In this document: piece by piece, positions 1 to 7,874 of the stretch
How the letters are laid out: each line of letters begins with the position of its first letter
Position numbering within the stretch: position 1 is the first letter of the stretch
Program-made: the position numbers and the translations under genes
The notes under the pieces: model-generated
Seen by the model: only the letters and a program-made list of their open reading frames with translations
The model's database searches: none
What the model was told of the DNA's origin: nothing
NCBI RefSeq assembly: GCF_021611515.1
Contig: NZ_CP090960.1
Location: forward strand, 310,001-374,000
Length of the DNA: 64,000 nt
Source: Mariluticola halotolerans
Lineage (GTDB): Bacteria; Pseudomonadota; Alphaproteobacteria; Rhizobiales; Devosiaceae
Direction of reading: 5' to 3'

Positions 1-1617
1 GAAGATTTCAGCGGCAAACCTGTCATTGGCATCCTCAACACATGGTCAGATATCAATCCGTGCCATGCGCATTTCAAAATGCGGGTCGAAGAGGTGAAGC
101 GTGGTGTGATCCAGGCAGGTGGATTTCCGATCGAGCTTCCCGCCATGACGCTTTCCGAACCGTTTCAGAAACCCACAACCATGCTCTATCGCAACTTTCT
201 GGCGATGGAAGCGGAGGAGGGTATTCGCAGCTATCCAGTGGACGGTGTGGTGCTTATGGGGGGGTGCGATAAAACCTCTCCGGCATTGCTGATGGGGGCG
301 ATCTCGGCGGACGTGCCGACGATATTCATGCCTGCAGGCCCGATGTTGCGTGGTAACTGGCGCGGAGAAGTGCTTGGGTCCGGCTCGGACACCTGGAAAT
401 ACTGGGACGAGAAGCGTGCCGGAAACATCACCGAGCAAGACTGGAAGGAAATAGAAGGCGGAATTGCCCGGTCGTTTGGCACCTGCATGACGATGGGCAC
501 CGCGGCGACGATGATGTCCGTAATCGAGGCGATGGGATTCACGCTTGCTGGCGCGTCTTCCATTCTTGCCGCCGATTCCGGACACGCGCGCATGGCAACG
601 CAAACCGGCCGCCGGATTGTCGATATGGTTTGGGATGATCTGAAACCAAGCCAAATTTTGTCCGACCAGTCCGTGGAAAATGGCATCGTGGTGCATCAGG
701 CCATTGGCGGTTCGACCAATGGAATTATCCATATTCTTGCCATGGCGCGTCGCGCCGGATTGTCGCTTGATTTGCCGCAATTCGATAAGATTTCGGCGCG
801 GGTGCCGGTGATCGCCAATATCCGTCCGTCAGGCAAATATCTGATGGAAGACTTCTTTTACGCAGGCGGGCTGCTGGCGCTTATGGCCGAATTGCGTGAG
901 CTTTTGTCGCTTGATTGCCTGACGGTTACCGGGCAAACGCTCGGCAGCCATATTGATGGTGCCCATACGCATAACGCCGATGTCATCCGGTCGCTGGATA
1001 ATCCTGTTTACGCCCAGGGTGCCACTGCAGTGCTCTATGGCAACCTGGCGCCATCCGGCGCTGTCATGAAGCCATCTGCAGCAGATCCTCGTTTTCTCAA
1101 ACACACTGGTCCGGCGCTGGTGTTTGAAAGCTATGACGAGATGAAGGCTGCAATCGACGACGACAATCTGGATGTCACCCCGGACCACGTTCTGGTGCTG
1201 AAAAATGCAGGGCCGCACGGCGCGCCGGGCATGCCTGAATGGGGCATGTTGCCGATTCCTAAAAAGCTGGTGCGGCAGGGTGTGCGCGACATGTTGCGAA
1301 TTTCCGATGCGCGCATGAGTGGTACATCTTATGGCGCCTGTGTTCTGCATGTTGCGCCGGAAGCCTATATCGGAGGGCCGTTGGCCCATGTGCGCACCGG
1401 CGATCTCATTTCTATCGATGTTGATGCGCGTCGTCTCGACGTGCTGATCGATGCGGCGGAATTCGCCCGCCGTGAGGCTGCATTTATGCCGCCACCACCC
1501 AAGCTGGCCAGAGGATATGGTGCCATGTTTGCCCGGCATGTCAGTCAGGCAAATGATGGTTGCGATTTTGATTTCCTCGAAGCTGGCGTCCCGTTACCCG
1601 AAGTTGAGATTCACTAA
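1..1617 (+). CDS. IlvD/Edd family dehydratase (aldonate dehydratase-like), 5' end cut by window
   Basis: The frame is open from base 1, so the start lies outside the window; 538 codons are visible before TAA at 1615-1617. This is a dihydroxy-acid/sugar-acid dehydratase with an iron-sulfur cluster. The three expected cysteine ligands are present: in NPCHAHF (codon 61-63), in GGCDK (265-267) and in GTCMT (484-486), with the NTW motif before the first. It aligns throughout with the complete paralogue at 11621-13357, which suggests only about 40 N-terminal residues are missing. The family removes water from C2-C3 of aldonates (arabinonate, xylonate, fuconate) or dihydroxy acids, giving 2-keto-3-deoxy acids. 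Its stop overlaps the next start by one base, so it is probably coupled to the enolase-superfamily gene. The exact substrate cannot be read from the sequence. Confidence 0.93.
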   Translation, partial: EDFSGKPVIGILNTWSDINPCHAHFKMRVEEVKRGVIQAGGFPIELPAMTLSEPFQKPTTMLYRNFLAMEAEEGIRSYPVDGVVLMGGCDKTSPALLMGAISADVPTIFMPAGPMLRGNWRGEVLGSGSDTWKYWDEKRAGNITEQDWKEIEGGIARSFGTCMTMGTAATMMSVIEAMGFTLAGASSILAADSGHARMATQTGRRIVDMVWDDLKPSQILSDQSVENGIVVHQAIGGSTNGIIHILAMARRAGLSLDLPQFDKISARVPVIANIRPSGKYLMEDFFYAGGLLALMAELRELLSLDCLTVTGQTLGSHIDGAHTHNADVIRSLDNPVYAQGATAVLYGNLAPSGAVMKPSAADPRFLKHTGPALVFESYDEMKAAIDDDNLDVTPDHVLVLKNAGPHGAPGMPEWGMLPIPKKLVRQGVRDMLRISDARMSGTSYGACVLHVAPEAYIGGPLAHVRTGDLISIDVDARRLDVLIDAAEFARREAAFMPPPPKLARGYGAMFARHVSQANDGCDFDFLEAGVPLPEVEIH

Positions 1618-2825
1618 TGAGAGATCGTATGAACGACACATATGCTGACGGCAAAGACATCATCCGTATCACCGGCGTCAAACTGACGACTTTGCAGACC
1701 CGCCGCCGTACGGGTGCTGTCAGCTCCCATATGATCCTGGAATTGAGCACTGATGCCGGGATTGTTGGTCTTGGTGAAATCTCGGATGTGGATTGCTACC
1801 GCATGTACATGCCGGACCCCGAGGCGGTCCGTGTTGGTATCGAGAAAGTTGCACTGGGACAAAATGCCTTCGAGATCGCGGCGCTACACGAGCGTTTGCT
1901 GGCCTATATGCCGTCCTATTTCCGTTACGCGAATACCTATCCGCCGTTCACCCCGGCATCGCAGATCGCGGCGGGTGTCGAGATGGCCTTTTATGACATC
2001 ATCGGCAAGGCGTTTGGGACGCCCGTCTACAACTTGCTGGGTGGCAAACAGCGTGATGACTTTGAGATCACCTATCCGGTGTTTCAGGCCAAAAAAGAGT
2101 CCGACACTGAACGTTATCTTGGCTACATGGATGAACTGGTTGCCGAGGGGGTGACACGCTTCCGCTACTATGTCGGTGTGGACTTTGAGCAGGACGAAAA
2201 GTTTCTCATCGCCTTTCGTGACAGGTTTGGTGACGCCGTTCAGCTCAAGGCGCTGGATTTTCAGGGTCATCATCACTGGAAAGAGACTCTGCGGATCTAT
2301 GACCGGTTCAAGCAATATGGCTTCGAGTTGCTGGAAAGCCCTTGTTGGGCTGAAGACTATGAGGGCATGGCAGAGCTCCGCAAACGCGTTGAGGTGGATA
2401 TTTCAGAGCATATATCCAGCCTTGCCCAGGCGATGCGCATGATCCGTGCTGGCGCTGTTGATGTTTTCAATATCACCATTCAGTCGGGCGGCATGTACCA
2501 GGCCAAGAAGTTGTTTGATCTCGCCGAAGCGGCGGGCCTCAAATGTCTGATCAGCACCACCCAGGAGTTGAGCATCGGCACCGCGGCAAACGCTCATCTT
2601 GGCGCGGTCGTGCCACAGCTCCATTACGCTGGCGACCCTGTCGGGCCCTTGCTTTACGTGGAAGATGTGGTGACCGAGACACTCAAATATGAGGGCACAC
2701 GTCTGATCATTCCGACAGCGCCTGGTCTCGGATTTACGCTGGATCAAGACAAGCTGGAAGCCTTGAAAGCACCATTGGTGGAATGGGACCGGCCAGCACA
2801 CGGTGCCAATTACGTATCGCAATAA
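1617..2825 (+). CDS. Enolase superfamily (mandelate racemase/muconate lactonizing type) enzyme
   Basis: 402 residues, the usual length for the family. The first ATG overlaps the previous stop; an ATG at 1629 is an alternative start. Three metal-binding acids of the barrel are visible: Asp214 in LKALDFQG, Glu240 in LLESP and Glu264 in DISEH. The capping-domain and barrel pattern AAGVEMAFYDIIGKAFGTPVYNLLGG is family-typical and is given here only as its landmark GMEMA-like helix near residue 122. The KxK motif that normally ends barrel strand 2 reads Arg183-Tyr-Tyr185, so the usual lysine base is absent. The C-terminal segment ISTTQE also lacks an obvious catalytic His. With the upstream IlvD-type enzyme it likely acts in dehydration or epimerisation of a sugar acid or hydroxy acid. 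Family is sure, substrate unknown. Confidence 0.9.
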   Translation: MRDRMNDTYADGKDIIRITGVKLTTLQTRRRTGAVSSHMILELSTDAGIVGLGEISDVDCYRMYMPDPEAVRVGIEKVALGQNAFEIAALHERLLAYMPSYFRYANTYPPFTPASQIAAGVEMAFYDIIGKAFGTPVYNLLGGKQRDDFEITYPVFQAKKESDTERYLGYMDELVAEGVTRFRYYVGVDFEQDEKFLIAFRDRFGDAVQLKALDFQGHHHWKETLRIYDRFKQYGFELLESPCWAEDYEGMAELRKRVEVDISEHISSLAQAMRMIRAGAVDVFNITIQSGGMYQAKKLFDLAEAAGLKCLISTTQELSIGTAANAHLGAVVPQLHYAGDPVGPLLYVEDVVTETLKYEGTRLIIPTAPGLGFTLDQDKLEALKAPLVEWDRPAHGANYVSQ

Positions 2826-2847
2826 GCTTTTTTGATGGAGTGAAGAA

Positions 2848-3240
2848 ATGGAACGTGGCCTCGGTGCCCTGCGCACTTTCAATGTAATAGACACGCTTGC
2901 CGGGCACCCGCCGCGGACCAACTTCAACATGTTTCGTCTTGATGGCGCTTACAACATGCGCATTGCGCGGGTAGAGGGGCGTTTTCCCTGGCACCGCCAC
3001 ACAAATGGTGATGAGGGCTGGCTCGTCTTGAAGGGGCGCTTGCGTATCGATGTTGAAGGCGAGGAATCCCAGGAAATGGGAGCTCTTGAGGGCACGATGA
3101 TCCCAAAAGGATTGGTGCATTCTCCCATCGCGCTTGAGGAAGACACCGTGGTGGCCGTGTTCAATATAGACAAGTTTGCACATGAATATGTTGAGCCGGA
3201 GCCGGATTTGCAGGCGTTCAACGAGACGGACGTGAAATAG
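2848..3240 (+). CDS. Small single-domain cupin protein
   Basis: 130 residues. The first cupin motif is clear around residues 44-60 (PWHRHTNGDEGWLVLKG), giving two His and a Glu as metal ligands. The second motif region (IPKGLVHSP) supplies a later His. Such cupins serve as sugar-acid or keto-acid isomerases, or as small metal-dependent enzymes and sensors. The gene follows the enolase-superfamily gene by 22 bases, with a purine-rich GGAGTGAAG ribosome site before its ATG, and precedes a tctCBA operon, so co-transcription with a substrate-specific catabolic operon is likely. No specific reaction can be assigned. A short hairpin (CTGCC-AAAT-GGCAG, 3246-3259) sits just after its stop. Confidence 0.85.
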   Translation: MERGLGALRTFNVIDTLAGHPPRTNFNMFRLDGAYNMRIARVEGRFPWHRHTNGDEGWLVLKGRLRIDVEGEESQEMGALEGTMIPKGLVHSPIALEEDTVVAVFNIDKFAHEYVEPEPDLQAFNETDVK

Positions 3241-3302
3241 AGAATCTGCCAAATGGCAGGAAATTGTGTCGGGAAATCCGAGACTTAAAGGAGGAGAGCA
3301 AT

Positions 3303-4241
3303 ATGCATAAACTTTTGAAGGCCTGCGTTATTTCGGCAGGCATGTTAATGCCAGGGGTGGCCTTGGCCCAAGTCGACTACCCGGTGGATACGATACGTCT
3401 GTTCGTGCCCGCCAATCCTGGTGGCGGTACCGATGCGGGCGCGCGTTTGTTTGCGGAGTATTTTCAAAAACACAGTGATGCGACTGTGGCGATCGTCAAT
3501 CAGGCTTCCGGTGGTGGTGTTGTTGCCGCGCAGACGGTGGTGAACGGCGCCAAGGATGGCAGCGACCTGTTCTTTTTTCACGCTGCGTTGCATACGGCGA
3601 ACCTTTTTGGACAGTCGCCATTTTCCTGGGATTCGTTCAAGCCGCTTGCCACTTCCTCGGAAATCAACGAGGTCTATGCTGTGCGGGCCGACGCGCCGTT
3701 CAGCACAATTGCCGAACTGGTTGCCTATGCGCAGGAACATCCTGACGAGTTGAACGTGGGTTCCCAGCTTGGTGGTACAACCCAGGTCAAGGGTGAGGCC
3801 CTTAACGCGGCAGCGGGCGGCAAGATGCGCATCGTTGATGCCGGCACAGAGTCCGACCGCATCACCACATTGCTTGGTGGCCAGGTAGAAGTCATTTCGA
3901 TGAGCGTCGCCAATGCCAAGCAATATGTTGCTGATGGTCAGATGAAGGTTCTGGCACTGCTTAATGAAAATCCGGACCCGCTCGCACCGGAATTCCCGAC
4001 GACGGTCTCGCAGGGGGTTGATATTTCACTCCCGTTGGTGATGACAATCTACGGGCCAATTGATGTGGACGAAGCAGTTGTGACCGCATTCGACAAAACC
4101 ATTGCTGAAATGCGCAATGACCCCGATTTTGCAGCCGCGCTGGCGAAGCAAAGCCAGGCTCCCGCGTTGCGTGGTCCGGCAGAGGCTGCTGCTTTCCTGG
4201 AGAAAGAGCAGTCGATGATTGCGGGTCTGCTGGGTAAGTAG
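3303..4241 (+). CDS. tctC: TctC-type periplasmic solute-binding protein (system 1)
   Basis: 312 residues from ATG 3303, chosen because a strong AAGGAGGAGAG ribosome site sits just upstream and because it begins directly with a signal peptide (MHKLLKACVISAGMLM, cleaved near ALA-QVDYP). The mature protein has the Bug/TctC landmarks: FVPANPGGGTDAGAR near the start, where the family binds the substrate carboxylate, and GTTQVKGEALN in the middle. It is the extracytoplasmic receptor for the TctB-TctA permease encoded next. Family substrates are di- and tricarboxylates and other small acids. Position after the dehydratase, enolase-type and cupin genes suggests it delivers the acid they process. Confidence 0.93.
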   Translation: MHKLLKACVISAGMLMPGVALAQVDYPVDTIRLFVPANPGGGTDAGARLFAEYFQKHSDATVAIVNQASGGGVVAAQTVVNGAKDGSDLFFFHAALHTANLFGQSPFSWDSFKPLATSSEINEVYAVRADAPFSTIAELVAYAQEHPDELNVGSQLGGTTQVKGEALNAAAGGKMRIVDAGTESDRITTLLGGQVEVISMSVANAKQYVADGQMKVLALLNENPDPLAPEFPTTVSQGVDISLPLVMTIYGPIDVDEAVVTAFDKTIAEMRNDPDFAAALAKQSQAPALRGPAEAAAFLEKEQSMIAGLLGK

Positions 4242-4257
4242 GTTTCTGTATTATGGT

Positions 4258-4277
4258 GGGGCGCCGGTTGGCGCCCC
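4258..4277 (+). terminator. GC-rich hairpin after tctC (attenuator or mRNA stabiliser)
   Basis: Perfect 8-bp stem GGGGCGCC / GGCGCCCC with a GGTT loop, 16 bases after the tctC stop and 24 bases before the GTG of tctB. The sequence that follows is GTCTTTAT, not a full U tract. It may reduce read-through or protect the 3' end of the binding-protein message, so that more receptor than permease is made. Confidence 0.6.
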
Positions 4278-4301
4278 GTCTTTATACCGGGAGAGATTCA
4301 G

Positions 4302-4808
4302 GTGACATCGGACAAATTTCTGGGACTGGTATTCGTCTGTCTTGGGACGGCTGTTTTTTTTGCCTCCCAACGCATTGTCTCAAACTTCCCCGGCTCGGGT
4401 GATCCGGGACCGGCGATGCTGCCGACGGCTCTTGGCGCATTTCTCGCCCTGTTGGGGCTGATACTGGCTTTCCGAAAAAGGGCTGTGCTTGCCGAAGGGC
4501 GGGCAGATGCCATCAGGGGCCTGTCCAGTGATATCTCCGAGGGGCCAAACGAGGTTGTTGCGCCGCCCGTCATGTGGCGTCGGGTGTGCATCGGGTTGGC
4601 GTTGTTACTTTACATTGTGAGCTTTGAGCGCGCAGGTTTTACGGTCTCGTCTTTTCTTTTTGTATGCATAACGATGATCCTGCTTGATGAATTTTCAGTG
4701 CGTCAAATCGTGAGGAAAATTCTCGTAGGGGCCGGCGTTGTTCTGGCTCTCGGTTATGTATTGAACACTCTGTTGGGCCTTTCGGTGCCTGGCGTATTGA
4801 TTGGATAG
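4302..4808 (+). CDS. tctB: TctB-type small membrane subunit (system 1)
   Basis: 168 residues from GTG 4302, with GGGAGAG about 10 bases upstream. Hydrophobic segments lie near residues 5-22, 38-55, 94-112 and 119-165, the four-helix pattern of TctB (DUF1468). The N-terminal helix ends in the family-like PGSGDPGPAMLPTALG stretch. It is the small membrane partner of TctA in the tripartite tricarboxylate transporter. It sits between tctC and tctA, 9 bases before tctA. As in most TctB proteins, sequence conservation is low and the call leans on hydrophobicity and position. Confidence 0.88.
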   Translation: MTSDKFLGLVFVCLGTAVFFASQRIVSNFPGSGDPGPAMLPTALGAFLALLGLILAFRKRAVLAEGRADAIRGLSSDISEGPNEVVAPPVMWRRVCIGLALLLYIVSFERAGFTVSSFLFVCITMILLDEFSVRQIVRKILVGAGVVLALGYVLNTLLGLSVPGVLIG

Positions 4809-4817
4809 GGGCTCGCC

Positions 4818-6314
4818 GTGTTTGAATTATTCCTGGGCAGTGTCGTCCATCTTCTAGAGCCGCAAATTCTTATCCTCATGGCGCTCGGTGTCACCGTTGG
4901 TGTTGTGTTCGGAGCGTTGCCCGGCCTGAGTGCGACCATGGCGTTGGCCATCCTGTTGCCTGTGACTTTTGCGATGAAGCCGGACGCGGGTATTGCCATG
5001 CTTGTGGCGACCTATATCGGTGGGGTATCCGGCGGGCTGGTTGCGGCAACATTGCTGCGTATTCCGGGTACACCTTCATCGATCGCGACGACTTTTGACG
5101 GTTATCCGCTGGCGCAAAAGGGTGAAGCCATCAAAGCGCTGGCCACCGGGATGGTCGCCAGTGCTGTGGGCGGCTTGCTGGGCTTGGCTGTTCTGGTGGC
5201 GTTCGCACCGATCATTGCCCGCTATGCCATTCAGTTTGGCGCTGCCGAATATACCTCACTAACGATCGCTGCACTGATGCTGGTTGTCGTGTTGTCCGAA
5301 TCCAATCTGGTGAAGGGATTAATTGCTGCGGTGCTTGGACTTTCGATCTCGACCATTGGTTTTGCGCCCATCGGGTCCGCCCAACGTTTCAGTTTTGGCA
5401 GTGTCGACCTCCTGGCAGGTGTCAGTATTATTCCGTTCATGGTTGGCCTTTTTGCGATTTCCCAGCTTCTGCGTGAATTCACCGAACCGAGTTTGCGGGT
5501 GAAGTCGCGTCTCAATCTTGGTGGGGCGGGGATCAAGGTATCCGAGTTTATTGGCAATATCGGAAATATGATCCGCTCATCGGCCATTGGTATTGGTATC
5601 GGCGTGTTGCCAGGCATTGGCGGATCGGCTGCCAACCTTGTGGCTTATGGTGCGGCCCGTTCCGCGTCAAAAGATCCCGAAGCGTTCGGCAAGGGCAGCG
5701 TCGAGGGCATTTACTCGGCGGAAAGCGCAAACAATGCGTCGGTTGGCGGGGCGCTATTGCCTTTGCTGACGCTGGGTATTCCCGGGGATGGCGTCACTGC
5801 CATTCTTATCGGGGGGTTCACCGTGCACGGTCTGCAACCCGGACCACTGCTGTTTCGCAACGAGCCGGGCATTATTGCGACAATTTACGCAGCGTTTCTT
5901 CTGGCGACGATTGCGCTCCTTGTGTTGCAACTCGCCACGATCAAGATGTTCCCGCGCGTACTGCTGATCCCGCGTCATTACCTTATGCCCGTTCTGGCAC
6001 TGTTGATGGTGGTGGGCGTTTATGTCTCGCAATACCGGTTGTTTGAGGTTTGGTTGATGCTCGGATTTGGCGGTGTCGGGTATGTGCTTGAACGGTATGG
6101 GTTTCCGCTTGGGCCGATGGTCCTCGGCTTTGTGCTGGGCACGATCTTTGAGACCAATCTCCGGCGCGCATTGATGTTCTCCAAGGGCGACTGGAGCGTC
6201 TTTCTGACGCGCCCGATATCCGGGGTGCTTTTGCTCGGGGCGGTATTATTGCTGGTTTATAGCGTTACCCAGATCGTGCGAAAGCGACGCCGGGAAACCG
6301 TGCGTCCGATTTAA
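4818..6314 (+). CDS. tctA: TctA-type large membrane permease (system 1)
   Basis: 498 residues from GTG 4818. It shows the duplicated TctA signature: FGALPGLSATMALAILLP near residue 33 in the first half, and GIGIGVLPGIGGSAAN near residue 257 in the second, plus LTLGIPGDGVTAIL. About 12 hydrophobic segments are visible. It is the substrate-conducting subunit of a cation-coupled TTT importer in the inner membrane, fed by the TctC receptor at 3303-4241. It ends the visible first operon, and a hairpin follows at 6341-6366. Confidence 0.94.
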   Translation: MFELFLGSVVHLLEPQILILMALGVTVGVVFGALPGLSATMALAILLPVTFAMKPDAGIAMLVATYIGGVSGGLVAATLLRIPGTPSSIATTFDGYPLAQKGEAIKALATGMVASAVGGLLGLAVLVAFAPIIARYAIQFGAAEYTSLTIAALMLVVVLSESNLVKGLIAAVLGLSISTIGFAPIGSAQRFSFGSVDLLAGVSIIPFMVGLFAISQLLREFTEPSLRVKSRLNLGGAGIKVSEFIGNIGNMIRSSAIGIGIGVLPGIGGSAANLVAYGAARSASKDPEAFGKGSVEGIYSAESANNASVGGALLPLLTLGIPGDGVTAILIGGFTVHGLQPGPLLFRNEPGIIATIYAAFLLATIALLVLQLATIKMFPRVLLIPRHYLMPVLALLMVVGVYVSQYRLFEVWLMLGFGGVGYVLERYGFPLGPMVLGFVLGTIFETNLRRALMFSKGDWSVFLTRPISGVLLLGAVLLLVYSVTQIVRKRRRETVRPI

Positions 6315-6340
6315 GAAAAACACCCTGTTCCTCCCCAAAG

Positions 6341-6366
6341 CCCTGCAGCGCATTAGCGTTGCGGGG
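6341..6366 (+). terminator. Probable terminator after tctA
   Basis: A 10-bp stem (CCCTGCAGCG / CGTTGCGGGG, two wobble pairs) with a CATTAG loop begins 26 bases after the tctA stop. The T-rich CTTGTTTTG follows about 10 bases later, so termination is plausible but not canonical. Confidence 0.45.
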
Positions 6367-6594
6367 CTGAACTTGTTTTGCAGGGGAGGGCGCGCTGACC
6401 GGTTCAAATTTTTATCCCGAGCGCCTTTGCCATGATAATGTGCGCATCGTGCTTGCGGGCGCAGGCGGTCGCGTGACGCAAGGCATTTATACAAAACCCG
6501 ATTTGTGATGATGATAGCGGCACTTGGCCATTCTCATGGTTGGGTCCCCATTGCCGAGGCTTAAGTTCGACGTCACGCAGTCGGCGCCGAAAAT

Positions 6595-6611
6595 ATTCCG
6601 TCAGACGAAAT
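6595..6611. promoter_or_regulatory. Putative IclR-type operator, copy 1
   Basis: ATTCCGTCAGACGAAAT matches the palindrome RTTYCR-N5-YGRAAY shared by six intergenic sites in this window. It lies 131 bases upstream of the TAXI-TRAP receptor gene, the only gene it could control. Assignment to the IclR regulator at 27710-28486 is inference from site 6, which lies in that gene's own promoter region. Confidence 0.55.
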
Positions 6612-6741
6612 GCATGTTAAGATTGGCTTCCGATCAGGCTTAGGGAGTGGTTGGGTTTTGTGGAAGCCCGGAACGGCGGGAATATGCGCAGAAAACGGGT
6701 CACTGAACTGTAAAAGACGCGGAGACGCGGGAGGACAATCC

Positions 6742-7869
6742 ATGAAGCATGCACTCAAGACTTTCTCAATTGCAGCGATGATGGCTACGTCGGCATTTGC
6801 TGCTGATGATGTTAAATTACCCGACACCCTTACCTGGACCAGTTTTGACGTGGGCGGGACGGGCTATAACCAGTCGATCGCGGTCGGCAAGGCCTTGCAG
6901 GATGCCTATGGTACATCCTTGCGCGTTATTGCCGTCAGCAATGATCAGGCGCGCATCGCACCTGTTCGCGATGGGCGTGTTCCTTTCTCTCTGGCGGGAA
7001 GCGATGTGTTCTTTGCATTCGAGGGTGTTCAAGCCTATGCCAGCGCAGAATGGGGGCCGCAAAATCTGCGTGCTCTTAATCTTGCTGGCGCAGATAACTG
7101 TGTCAGTCTCGGCGTGGCTGCGGACTCAGGCATTGAGACACCTGCCGATGTAAAGGGCAAGCGGGTAGGCTGGGTTGTGAGCTCAGGCTCATTGCAGGCG
7201 AATGTGCGTGCCTTCCTGGCATTTGCCGGCCTTACGACGGACGACGTTGAACTGGTCGAATTGCCCGGCTATGCCCAGGCATGGACCGCAATGATCAATG
7301 ATCAGATTGATGCCATGACTGGTGTGACCACCAGTGGTGTTGTTGAGCAGGCCGCTGCGAGTGCCCGTGGTCTCAAATGGCTCTCCTTTCCTCACGAGGA
7401 CCAGGAAGGCTGGGATCGTTTGCGCGAAGTGAACCCGCATTTTTCCAAACGCGTGGGCACGCTCGGTGCCGGATTTACCGGCCCGGTTGAATGTGCAGGC
7501 GTGCCTTATCCTGACCTGATCACCTATAATGCGGACGAGGATTTGGTCTACAACCTCACAAAGGCGCTTGATGCCCAGGTTGATGTGTATTCCAAGGCCG
7601 ACGCGGGCACTGTCGGATATGCGGCGGACAAGCAGATGTTCGACTGGGTTGTTCCTTATGACGCCGGTGCAATTCGCTATTACAAGGAAGCCGGGGTTTG
7701 GTCCGATGCGCTTCAGACACACAACGATGCGTTGATTGAACGGGCCGGTGTTCTTGCAGAAGCCTGGAAACAGATGGATGGCAAGAGCGGTGACGGATTT
7801 GCCGAGGAGTGGATGGACGTTCGCGCCGCAGCCCTCGAAGCGGCTGGTCTTCCAGTTTACTTCCGGTAG
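6742..7869 (+). CDS. TAXI-family TRAP transporter solute receptor
   Basis: 375 residues from ATG 6742, preceded by GGGAGG and opening with a signal peptide (MKHALKTFSIAAMMAT, cleavage near AFA-ADDVK). Family features follow: TWTSFDVGGTGYNQSIAVGK at the mature N terminus, and later a segment (EDLVYNLTKALD) typical of TAXI receptors. The protein is periplasmic and delivers an organic anion, probably a dicarboxylate-like acid or amino acid, to the fused TRAP permease encoded 5 bases downstream. Operator copy 1 lies in its upstream region, which ties it to the surrounding catabolic block. Confidence 0.92.
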   Translation: MKHALKTFSIAAMMATSAFAADDVKLPDTLTWTSFDVGGTGYNQSIAVGKALQDAYGTSLRVIAVSNDQARIAPVRDGRVPFSLAGSDVFFAFEGVQAYASAEWGPQNLRALNLAGADNCVSLGVAADSGIETPADVKGKRVGWVVSSGSLQANVRAFLAFAGLTTDDVELVELPGYAQAWTAMINDQIDAMTGVTTSGVVEQAAASARGLKWLSFPHEDQEGWDRLREVNPHFSKRVGTLGAGFTGPVECAGVPYPDLITYNADEDLVYNLTKALDAQVDVYSKADAGTVGYAADKQMFDWVVPYDAGAIRYYKEAGVWSDALQTHNDALIERAGVLAEAWKQMDGKSGDGFAEEWMDVRAAALEAAGLPVYFR

Positions 7870-7874
7870 GAAAA

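Larger units (their letters stand above)
6315..6741. other. 427-bp intergenic region between tctA and the TAXI-TRAP operon
   Basis: No convincing gene is present. The region holds a hairpin after tctA (6341-6366) and one copy of the putative IclR-type operator (6595-6611). An in-frame ATG at 6610 would add 44 residues to the TAXI protein, but it precedes no ribosome site and would bury the signal peptide, so the start is placed at 6742. Confidence 0.6.

Noticed and set aside
46-780. 244-codon minus-strand frame opposite the first dehydratase
   Set aside because: The plus-strand protein has all three cluster cysteines; the antisense translation is His/Arg-rich and featureless.
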